The position numbers were made by a program, and so were the translations under genes. A DNA stretch of 64,000 bases from Szabonella sp046295215. Its GTDB lineage: Bacteria > Pseudomonadota > Alphaproteobacteria > Rhodobacterales > Rhodobacteraceae. Positions 53,282 to 59,961 of this stretch are shown piece after piece (the stretch's first letter is position 1; each line of letters starts with the position of its first letter). The stretch covers positions 1-64,000 of the forward strand of contig JBKBNP010000019.1 of NCBI GenBank assembly GCA_046295215.1. Direction: 5' to 3'. The notes under the pieces were generated by a model that was not told where the DNA came from, searched no databases, and saw only the letters and a program-made list of their open reading frames with translations.

Positions 53282-54849
53282 AGCGTGAGCCCCATCATTT
53301 CGGGCCGGAACAGCCGCGCGTCCATCTCGCGCAGGTCATCGGCCACCCGCAGCGGCGTTGCGGCCTGATCCAGAATGTCGCGTTGCAGATCCATTCCCGG
53401 CGCGATTTCCGTCACCGTCAGCCCCTCGGGCAGCAGCCGGATCACGCAGCGTTCGGTGACATAGGTGATGTGCTGGCCCTGCATCACAGCGCGCTTGCCG
53501 GAAAAGCTGACCTGATCGACCTTCGGCACGAATTTCGGGATGCGGCCTTCCTTGTCGATCACCAGCCGCCCCGCCTCCACCCGCATCTTGGCCCCCGCGT
53601 TGAAATTGCCCGAGAACACGATTTTGCGCGCCCGCGCGGTGATGTCGACAAAGCCCCCCGCCCCCGCCGTGCGATGCGGGGTTGCCGACAGGCGGCTGAC
53701 ATTCACCGACCCTTCCGCGTCTATCTCAAGGAAGGACAGCAGCGAGCAATCAAACCCGCCCCCCTGAAAATAGATGAACTGATGTGGCGAGGCGACGAAT
53801 GCCTCGGCATTGGACGCGCAGCCGAACTTGAAATCCAGCAGCGGCACGCCCCCCACTGCGCCCTGCTCGATCACCCATGTCACGCGGCCATGCAGCCCCT
53901 CTTCGATCAGGATGCGCGGCACATTGGCGGAAATGCCGAAGCCGATATTGACGGCCCAGCCAGACCGCAATTCCATCGCCACCCGGCGCGCGATCACCTT
54001 GGCCGGGTTGAACTCGGGCGTGGTGAAGCTGTGCAGCGGGCGGAACAATTCGCCCGAGATTGCCGGGTCATAGGGCGTTTGCGTGGTCTGCAACTGGTCC
54101 GGGGCCTCGACGATCACATCGACGAGGATCCCCGGCACCCGCACGTCATGGGGCCGCAACGTGCCTTGCGCCGCCACGCGGCGGACCTGCGCGATCACGA
54201 TACCCCCCGAGTTGCGCGCGGCCAGCGCCATTTCCATCGCGCCCAGCGTGGCGCCTTCCATCTCAAAGGTCAGATTGCCATTCTCATCGGCAGTGGAGGC
54301 GCGGATGATCGCCACATCGGGCCGGATCGCGGGAAAATGCAGCCAGTCCTCGCCGTCGAAACGGACCCGCTTGACCAGCGGCGATCTTCGCGCCGTGGCG
54401 TTCATCGCGCAGCCCTCCTGTTCAGGGTCCACGAAAGTCTCCATCCCCACCTTGGTCAGCACGCCGGGACGTTTGGCAGCCCCTTCACGCAGCATGTCGA
54501 ACACGATGCCCGAGGGCACATTCCACGCCGCCAGATCCTCGGCCAGGATGCGCTGCCAGATCAGCGGCGGTTCGGCATTGGTCGGCCCCGACGGGAATGA
54601 TCCCGCGATGATGCGTGCAATCATCCCCGGTTGCGCAAGATGATCGACCCCCTTGGTGCCGAACATGTCGCCTGCCGCAATCGGATGGATCGTCGTCAGC
54701 CCCCGCGGTGCGCCTTCGGCCTGAAACCGCGCGCCGAGCGCCGCCAGAACGGCATCCGGACACAAGAGCCCGGAGGAGGAATTCACCGCAACGGTCGCCC
54801 CGTCGTCAATCAGGCGGACGGCCTCCTCGGCGGATTTCAGTTTCGACAT
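53278..54849 (-). CDS. Family I acyl-CoA:carboxylate CoA-transferase (fused alpha/beta)
   Basis: 523 residues, fused subunits as in propionate/acetate CoA-transferases. The N-terminal half has VAVNSSSGLLCPDAVLAALG and MFGTKGVDHLAQPGMIARIIAGSFP; the C-terminal half has WVIEQGAVGGVPLLDFKFGCASNAEA, where the Glu of EQGAVGG is the covalent catalytic residue. ATG 54849 follows GGAAGAG. First gene of a six-gene operon; it probably loads CoA onto the substrate acid from acetyl- or succinyl-CoA, so no ligase is needed. Confidence 0.9.
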   Translation of the reverse strand: MSKLKSAEEAVRLIDDGATVAVNSSSGLLCPDAVLAALGARFQAEGAPRGLTTIHPIAAGDMFGTKGVDHLAQPGMIARIIAGSFPSGPTNAEPPLIWQRILAEDLAAWNVPSGIVFDMLREGAAKRPGVLTKVGMETFVDPEQEGCAMNATARRSPLVKRVRFDGEDWLHFPAIRPDVAIIRASTADENGNLTFEMEGATLGAMEMALAARNSGGIVIAQVRRVAAQGTLRPHDVRVPGILVDVIVEAPDQLQTTQTPYDPAISGELFRPLHSFTTPEFNPAKVIARRVAMELRSGWAVNIGFGISANVPRILIEEGLHGRVTWVIEQGAVGGVPLLDFKFGCASNAEAFVASPHQFIYFQGGGFDCSLLSFLEIDAEGSVNVSRLSATPHRTAGAGGFVDITARARKIVFSGNFNAGAKMRVEAGRLVIDKEGRIPKFVPKVDQVSFSGKRAVMQGQHITYVTERCVIRLLPEGLTVTEIAPGMDLQRDILDQAATPLRVADDLREMDARLFRPEMMGLTL

Positions 54850-54877
54850 GGGCTCTTCCTTCCGCACCGGAGGCAAG

Positions 54878-54891
54878 TAACCAGACAGTTA
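54878..54891. promoter_or_regulatory. Possible TetR operator upstream of the CoA-transferase operon
   Basis: TAACCAGACAGTTA is an inverted repeat (TAAC/GTTA, 6-bp centre) in an AT-rich patch 29 bp before the CoA-transferase start. A divergent TetR gene follows at 55101. The shape fits TetR-type operators; a repressor binding here would block the operon promoter. Confidence 0.45.
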
Positions 54892-55100
54892 TCAATCTAG
54901 GCGGGGAAAGGATGGTTCCACAAGGCCAAAATCACCCCACCTTCTTCCACAGTCGATGCCGGACTGCTGAAAGCGGCCCGGTGCAGGGCTGCCTTCGCCG
55001 GGACGATCCTGCCGCACCGGGTTGGACTTTGACGCCAAGCGCTGACAGGGTGTATCCGGACAAGAACAAGGCCGGGCTTCCGATGCCGCAGGAGATTGCC

Positions 55101-55757
55101 ATGGACCCAACATCCGACGACGCAGGCAAGGCATCAAAGCCCCGCATCCGCGATGCAGAGGCCACAAAAGCCCGTATCCTCCAAGCTGCCAAACGCGAAT
55201 TCGCCAAGAACGGCCTTGGCGGGGCACGGGTCGATGTGATCGCGGAAAAGGCGAAAGCCAACAAGCGGATGATCTATCACTATTTCGGCTCGAAGGAGGG
55301 TCTGTTCCAGACCGTCCTCGAAAATGCCTATATCGACATCCGGACCGCCGAGCAGGAACTTAACCTCGACCATCTCGCCCCGCGTGACGCGCTGGAACGG
55401 CTGGTGGGCTTCACCTGGGACTATTACTTGCGAAACCCCGAGTTCATCACGCTGGTGAACAGCGAAAACCTGCATCATGCCCGGCACCTCAAACGGTCCG
55501 AAGCGGTCAAGGTCTACAGCCGCCGCTTCGTGTCCATGGTCAAGACGATACTTGACCGGGGTGTTGCGGCCGGCGTTTTCCGGGGCGGGATCGACCCGGT
55601 GCAACTCAATATCACCATCGCCGCGATCGGCTATTATTACCTCACCAACCGCTATACGGGAGCAATCGTCTTTGAACGCGACCTGATGACGAAAGACGCC
55701 CTGCAAGAGCGGCTTCGGTTCAACACGGAAACCATCCTGCGGCTGGTTTCGGCCTGA
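55101..55757 (+). CDS. TetR/AcrR family regulator of the CoA-transferase operon
   Basis: 218 residues. Helix-turn-helix: ATKARILQAAKREFAKNGLGGARVDVIAEKAKANKRMIYHYFGSKEGLFQTVLENAY. The C-terminal domain (LVGFTWDYYLRNPEFITLVNSENLHHARHLKRS) is like the TetR_C_17/RutR-like group. ATG 55101 with AGGAG seven bases upstream is preferred to ATG 55083. It is divergent from the catabolic operon and converges on the DUF1217 gene. Confidence 0.88.
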   Translation: MDPTSDDAGKASKPRIRDAEATKARILQAAKREFAKNGLGGARVDVIAEKAKANKRMIYHYFGSKEGLFQTVLENAYIDIRTAEQELNLDHLAPRDALERLVGFTWDYYLRNPEFITLVNSENLHHARHLKRSEAVKVYSRRFVSMVKTILDRGVAAGVFRGGIDPVQLNITIAAIGYYYLTNRYTGAIVFERDLMTKDALQERLRFNTETILRLVSA

Positions 55758-55788
55758 CAGACAAATGGCGGATCCCGCCGATCCGGGG

Positions 55789-56589
55789 TCAGCGGCCGGC
55801 GGCCTGCAACAGTTGCAAGGCGCCCGCAGCCGAGGAAAACCCCACCGACATCGACTGCACCTCGGAGCGCAACAGGAAGTTTCGCAGCAGTTTTTCCATC
55901 TTTGCGGGATCGGTGAACTGCGCAACGCTCTGGTCGCCATAGGCCCGGCCGACCTTGTCTCGAAGCTCCCCAAGCTGGCGATCCAGATCCAGCGCGGCGA
56001 AAGAGGACGGCAGACCAAGCGCCTTTTCAAAGACCCGCCGCAGCGGGGCGTTACCCATGACGGTGAACCACTTGGTTTCATCGGTGACATCGCGTCGGGC
56101 GAGCCGCGCGATTTCCCGCTCGGCGTTGAGCGCAAGGCGCAGGTCGTCATTCCTTGTTCCGACCGCCTGTTCGAATTGCCGCTCGCGATAGTCCTTGAGG
56201 ATGCCATCGGCGAAATCCGACAGTTTCGTGCGCGGGGTCGAATAGTCCCCGAACCCGAATGCCGATGAAAAGGCGCGATACTGCTTGTCGGCCAGACGGT
56301 TCGCCAGCGCCCTGTCATTGAGCGTGCCATCCTCCAGCACCTTTCGGACGAAAAAACTGTTGTTGATGTCCGCATCCAGCCCGAATGCCCCGAGGGCCAC
56401 GCGCAACAGCCGACGGTCCGAAACAAGTTCGGCGGCTGTCGTGACAGAGCCGATCTTTTCACGGAAATACGCCTCGTCGCGCTGGCGTTGCGGCGCGGCG
56501 AGGAATGTCCGGGTCTGCTTGTCCATCGTGCGCTTGAGAAAGCTCCAGCCCGCAAGACCGCCCATGGGGATGATCGGGGCGAAACTCAT
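55789..56589 (-). CDS. DUF1217 flagellar-locus protein
   Basis: 266 residues, DUF1217 type. Typical segments are GLAGWSFLKRTMDKQTRTFLAAPQRQRDEAYFREKIGSVTTAAELVSDRRLLRVALGAFGLDADINNSFFVRKVLEDG and the end FLLRSEVQSMSVGFSSAAGALQLLQAAG. Helical; no signal peptide. The family is found with flagellar genes in alphaproteobacteria and its role is not settled. The start overlaps the flbT stop, so it is cotranscribed with flaF-flbT. Confidence 0.85.
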   Translation of the reverse strand: MSFAPIIPMGGLAGWSFLKRTMDKQTRTFLAAPQRQRDEAYFREKIGSVTTAAELVSDRRLLRVALGAFGLDADINNSFFVRKVLEDGTLNDRALANRLADKQYRAFSSAFGFGDYSTPRTKLSDFADGILKDYRERQFEQAVGTRNDDLRLALNAEREIARLARRDVTDETKWFTVMGNAPLRRVFEKALGLPSSFAALDLDRQLGELRDKVGRAYGDQSVAQFTDPAKMEKLLRNFLLRSEVQSMSVGFSSAAGALQLLQAAGR

Positions 56590-56990
56590 CCCCGATGGGC
56601 AGCAAAGAGCCGCTCCTCCCTCGGCAGCAGGCTGCGCAGTGCCTTGAGCGCAAGGTAGTGGTTGCCCTCCACCACCCCAGCCGTTGCCTGGGCCAGCAGG
56701 GCGCGGCTGTCCGCATCGGTCAGCACCTGGCTCAACTGTTCGATCCCGCGCAGGAGTTGCAGATGCGCCTCGTCCGGGTCGGCATCGCCGGACAGCACGA
56801 GCTGTGCGATGTAGCAGACGCGCCGGACCGGCGTATTCACCTCCTCTGGATGGATCGCATCGCGCAGCCGCAGGATATGCGCATTGGGCGTCATGATGGC
56901 GAGACGCGACCGCCGCTCGCCATTCTCGATCACCGCCCCATTGATGAGAACACGCTCATGTGGCCCGAGCTTCAGCACCAACCCGGTCAT
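56586..56990 (-). CDS. flbT: Flagellin post-transcriptional regulator FlbT
   Basis: 134 residues, FlbT by LVLKLGPHERVLINGAVIENGERRSRLAIMTPNAHILRLRDAIHPEEVNTPVRRVCYIAQLVLSGD. In Caulobacter, FlbT binds the 5' leader of flagellin mRNA and lowers its translation until the hook is complete. A hairpin-bearing leader is present before the flagellin gene here (59025-59040). Overlaps flaF upstream and the DUF1217 gene downstream by four bases each. Confidence 0.94.
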   Translation of the reverse strand: MTGLVLKLGPHERVLINGAVIENGERRSRLAIMTPNAHILRLRDAIHPEEVNTPVRRVCYIAQLVLSGDADPDEAHLQLLRGIEQLSQVLTDADSRALLAQATAGVVEGNHYLALKALRSLLPREERLFAAHRG

Positions 56991-57367
56991 TTGCCGTCTC
57001 CGGTCATGCCGCGAAGGCCGCGCATGATGGCGGTATTGATGTCGATCAGAACATCGACAGATGCGCCCTCCTCCGCGACCTTGCGGCTGTGGGCGACCGT
57101 GAATTCATGCAGGTAGAACAGTTGCGCCCTCAGGCTTGCCGGCAGCGCATTGCCGGGGTCGGCGACATCCACGGCCAGTGTGCGCCACAGCCTGTCATTT
57201 TCATGCAGGGCCGCGACAAGGGCCGGGAAATCCGCCTCGCGGGCGCGGGACGCCAGCGTGAGGCGACGGGTCACCCGGGCGAAAAGGTCATATTCGATGG
57301 TGCGGGAACTGCGCAAAGGCGCATCAGGGCGGGCATAGGCATCAATTGCGAGGGAAAAGGAGGTCAT
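56987..57367 (-). CDS. flaF: Flagellin secretion/biosynthesis protein FlaF
   Basis: 126 residues. AIDAYARPDAPLRSSRTIEYDLFARVTRRLTLASR, LHENDRLWRTLAVDVADPGNALPASLRAQLFYLHEFTVAHSRKV and VDVLIDINTAIMRGLRG are FlaF signatures. It works with FlbT; FlaF is needed for flagellin export or translation in Caulobacter. AAGGA precedes ATG 57367. A strong hairpin lies between it and the flagellin gene. Confidence 0.94.
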   Translation of the reverse strand: MTSFSLAIDAYARPDAPLRSSRTIEYDLFARVTRRLTLASRAREADFPALVAALHENDRLWRTLAVDVADPGNALPASLRAQLFYLHEFTVAHSRKVAEEGASVDVLIDINTAIMRGLRGMTGDGK

Positions 57368-57405
57368 CGGAGATCCTTCCGGGGTGTTGATCTGTCAAGG
57401 GCGGT

Positions 57406-57434
57406 CACGGGGGCGCGGATGGCGCGCCCCCGTG
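57406..57434 (-). terminator. Strong hairpin between flagellin and flaF
   Basis: A 12-bp perfect GC stem, CACGGGGGCGCG (57406-57417) with its complement at 57423-57434, encloses the 5-nt loop GATGG. It starts 10 bp after the flagellin stop. No T run follows on the minus strand. It is probably an attenuator or RNA-stabilising 3' structure that keeps flagellin mRNA far more abundant than flaF-flbT mRNA. Confidence 0.7.
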
Positions 57435-57443
57435 GATCTGGCC

Positions 57444-58979
57444 TTACCGGAAGAGCGAAAGGATCGACTGCGGCGACTGGTTTGCGATGGAGAGCGCCTG
57501 GATGCCAAGCTGCTGCTGCACCTGAAGTGCCTGGAGCCGGGCCGAGGCCTCCTCCATATCCGCGTCGACCATGGCCCCGATGCCGGATTTCAGCGCATCC
57601 GACAGCTTGCCCACGAAATCGTTCTGGATCTCGATCCGCTTCTGCGCCGAACCGAAGGCCGCCGCGGCGTCGATGGACCGGTTGATCATCGTCTCGATAT
57701 TGTCCAGTGCCGCCGTTGCGCGCGCGGATGTCGACACATCGATGCCATCGAGCCCGAAAAGCCCCCCCGACGCAATTCCACCGGCATTGCCGACGGTCGT
57801 CAGGGTCATGTCGGTTGCCGTATCGTTGTCGATCTTCAACTGCCACGCACCGGCGCTGTTCTTCGCCACCTGGGCGGTGATGCCCGCAACGCCTTCGCTG
57901 TCGATTGCCGCCTTCAGGCCGCGTGCGACATCCTCCATCGATTCCTTCGGCCCTGCGACATAGGTGTAGGTATTGCCGCCGAAGGAAACGCGGTAGCCGT
58001 CACCGTCATTGACCGCAGCGACGCTGTCGAAGGTCACGTTCTGCGCGCGTTCGTTGATCTCGCCCGTGGTGACCGTGACAGCGGTTCCGTTGAGTTCGGT
58101 GATCTGGGTGCCCGCTGCGGCACCGCCGAGGCCACTGATGTCCACCGCCGCCCCGGTGAAGGCACGCGCCGAAGTGATCTCGACCGTGGCGCCGGTGACA
58201 GATGCGGTCATCCCCTCGATCCCGAGCGCATTGATGCGCCCCGCGAGAATGCCGGCCGCGACATCCTGATCGTCGGTCGCGCCGCCAAGCTCCCCCGCCG
58301 CGAAACTGAAGGACACCCCGCCGACCGAGAAGGTCGCCGCAGCGGTGCTGTAATCGGCGCCGGTCGCCATCGTGATGATGGCGGTATTGCCCTGATTGTT
58401 CAGCGCATTGGCGGCAGGATCACTGACCGTCGCATTCGGCGTCAGAACTGTGCCTGCCCCGTAGACACCTGCCCCGGCGGTCAGATCCTGACGGTTCACG
58501 GTGATGTTGGAGGCTGTCACCGACCCGTTCGACGCGCGGTCAAGCGAGGACAGGATATTCACATCCGTCGTGCCCTTGATCATGTTCAGGCCGTTGAACT
58601 GGGCCGCCCCGACAACCGATCTGATCTGGTCCCGAAGCACCGAAATATCCGTCTGGATCTTGGCCCGGTCCACGTTTTCTTCCTGTGCGGCAACGATCTT
58701 GCCCTTGATCTCGGTCAGCAGGTCCGTGACCGTTTCCGAGGCCTGGCGCGCCACCGAGATGGTGGACGAACCGAGCGACAGGCTGTCGGAAATCCCCTTG
58801 AACCCTTTAACGTCGCTTTCCATCACCTTGGAAATCGCCCAGACGGCCGCATTGTCCTTGGCGTTCGCAACGGATTTCCCGGTGGAGATCTCGTTCTGGA
58901 TCTTGCCCATGTTGCTGTTGATGCCCTTGAGCGTCTGCAAGGCCACCATCGCGCTGTTGTTGGTCAGAATCGAAGACAT
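57444..58979 (-). CDS. fliC: Flagellin
   Basis: 511 residues. The N-terminal D0/D1 half (SSILTNNSAMVALQTLKGINSNMGKIQNEISTGK onward to about residue 130) and the C-terminal half (ALDNIETMINRSIDAAAAFGSAQKRIEIQNDFVGKLSDAL to SPQSILSLFR) are conserved. The middle, about residues 140-410, is Gly/Ala/Thr-rich and variable, forming surface domains. Longer than the 270-400 residues of many Rhodobacteraceae flagellins. ATG 58979 follows AAGGGAC. It is the only flagellin in the window and has a CtrA-like site 151 bp upstream. Confidence 0.95.
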   Translation of the reverse strand: MSSILTNNSAMVALQTLKGINSNMGKIQNEISTGKSVANAKDNAAVWAISKVMESDVKGFKGISDSLSLGSSTISVARQASETVTDLLTEIKGKIVAAQEENVDRAKIQTDISVLRDQIRSVVGAAQFNGLNMIKGTTDVNILSSLDRASNGSVTASNITVNRQDLTAGAGVYGAGTVLTPNATVSDPAANALNNQGNTAIITMATGADYSTAAATFSVGGVSFSFAAGELGGATDDQDVAAGILAGRINALGIEGMTASVTGATVEITSARAFTGAAVDISGLGGAAAGTQITELNGTAVTVTTGEINERAQNVTFDSVAAVNDGDGYRVSFGGNTYTYVAGPKESMEDVARGLKAAIDSEGVAGITAQVAKNSAGAWQLKIDNDTATDMTLTTVGNAGGIASGGLFGLDGIDVSTSARATAALDNIETMINRSIDAAAAFGSAQKRIEIQNDFVGKLSDALKSGIGAMVDADMEEASARLQALQVQQQLGIQALSIANQSPQSILSLFR

Positions 58980-59024
58980 CTTTAGTCCCTTCATTTTGCC
59001 TGCGCTTTGCGCCCGGCGGTTCGG

Positions 59025-59040
59025 GCCATCCCCGGATGGC
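59025..59040 (-). promoter_or_regulatory. Hairpin in the flagellin 5' leader
   Basis: GCCATCC (59025-59031) and GGATGGC (59034-59040) can pair around a 2-nt turn, 46-61 nt before the flagellin start on the transcribed strand. A smaller stem follows at 59048-59063 (GCATT/AATGC). Such structures are where FlbT acts in Caulobacter; a role here is inferred. Confidence 0.4.
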
Positions 59041-59129
59041 CAAAGGGGCATTCTTGCCAATGCGGGCCCGGATTGCTCCGCCCGCGCCACCCCGGTTCGG
59101 GATGCAGGGCCATTGATGCGCGCCATTCG

Positions 59130-59144
59130 CTAACGGTTGGCTAA
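59130..59144 (-). promoter_or_regulatory. CtrA-like site upstream of flagellin
   Basis: On the minus strand TTAGCCAACCGTTAG reads TTAG-N7-TTAG, one mismatch per half from TTAA-N7-TTAA, with the exact spacing. It lies 151 bp upstream of the flagellin start, in the 219-bp gap before the FlgN-like gene. Confidence 0.55.
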
Positions 59145-59198
59145 ACGTGCAAGGCCGGAACCGATGAACTGGAAAGGATTTTAGACAGTTGCGCCCGG

Positions 59199-59540
59199 TC
59201 AGGCACGATGGGCGAGGAGGCTTTCGTCGGGGCCGATCACGCTGGCCTGACCCTTGCCGTCATAGGTGCGCGTCCCTGTCCGGGCATCCCGGATTTCAGT
59301 CAGGCGCCGACGCGCCGCGCGGATACCCCGCGCCGACGCCTCAAGGCACGCGGCATTTCGCCGGGCAAGATCCTGCAACCGGCGCAGCGCCGCGGCTTCC
59401 GGGGGGTGGGCGATCCTGCTCAACGCCTCTTCCATGCGCAGCGACAAGGCGGCAAGGCTTGGCAGATCCCCCTGCCGCAGCGCAGCGTAGACGTCCTCGA
59501 GGACCGTTTCCAGCGGGTCCGTGCTGGGATCACCCGACAT
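59199..59540 (-). CDS. FlgN-like export chaperone
   Basis: 113 residues, all helical. The start DPLETVLEDVYAALRQGDLPSLAALSLRMEEAL and the later LRRLQDLARRNAACLEASARGIRAARRRLTEI followed by a TYDGKG motif match the FlgN family in alphaproteobacteria. FlgN escorts FlgK and FlgL to the export gate. The gene overlaps the rod-binding gene by 11 bp. Identity is by pattern and place; FlgN is poorly conserved. Confidence 0.68.
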   Translation of the reverse strand: MSGDPSTDPLETVLEDVYAALRQGDLPSLAALSLRMEEALSRIAHPPEAAALRRLQDLARRNAACLEASARGIRAARRRLTEIRDARTGTRTYDGKGQASVIGPDESLLAHRA

Positions 59541-59841
59541 GTCCGCCCTCCCCCTGACGCGCTGTCAATGCCTGGAACAGGCGTTCCGCCAATCCGATGC
59601 CGCCGGCCTTGACCATCGCCTTTGCCTGCTCATTGCGCAGAAAGGAGGAAAACTGTTCCTCGCCGATACCGCCTCCGAATTGCGCTCTGGCCGCGCCAAG
59701 CCCTGCATGTCCCAGCATTTCCGCCAGGAAGGCGGCTTCGAGTTCTTCGGCCTTCCGGCGAAGCTGGCCGGACCGGACGCTCCTGTCATCGGGTGCAGGC
59801 CCCTGCGGCATGGGGCGGGATGAAGGCAGGATCGGGATCAT
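59530..59841 (-). CDS. FlgJ-type rod-binding protein, no muramidase domain
   Basis: 103 residues. QLRRKAEELEAAFLAEMLGHAGLGAARAQFGGGIGEEQFSSFLRNEQAKAMVKAGGIGLAERLFQAL is the rod-binding (FlgJ N-terminal) domain. The glucosaminidase half of enterobacterial FlgJ is absent, as in other alphaproteobacteria, where a separate lytic transglycosylase does the cutting (here at 25320). ATG 59841 with GAGAGGAA upstream is preferred over an upstream frame at 59979. Confidence 0.85.
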   Translation of the reverse strand: MIPILPSSRPMPQGPAPDDRSVRSGQLRRKAEELEAAFLAEMLGHAGLGAARAQFGGGIGEEQFSSFLRNEQAKAMVKAGGIGLAERLFQALTARQGEGGHVG

Positions 59842-59884
59842 CGGGTTTCCTCTCGACGTGACCCGCGCAGTATCGCGACCGCCG

Positions 59885-59899
59885 GTAAACAGCCGGTAA
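59885..59899. promoter_or_regulatory. CtrA-like site between the rod-binding gene and fliK
   Basis: GTAAACAGCCGGTAA reads GTAA-N7-GTAA, one mismatch per half from TTAA-N7-TTAA, with exact spacing. It lies 62 bp before fliK and 43 bp before the divergent rod-binding gene. Confidence 0.4.
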
Positions 59900-59961
59900 C
59901 CAGTTGCCGCAATATTGGCCACCAGCGGGTTTTGAAAACGGCAGAAGCCGGAGAAGGCGAC

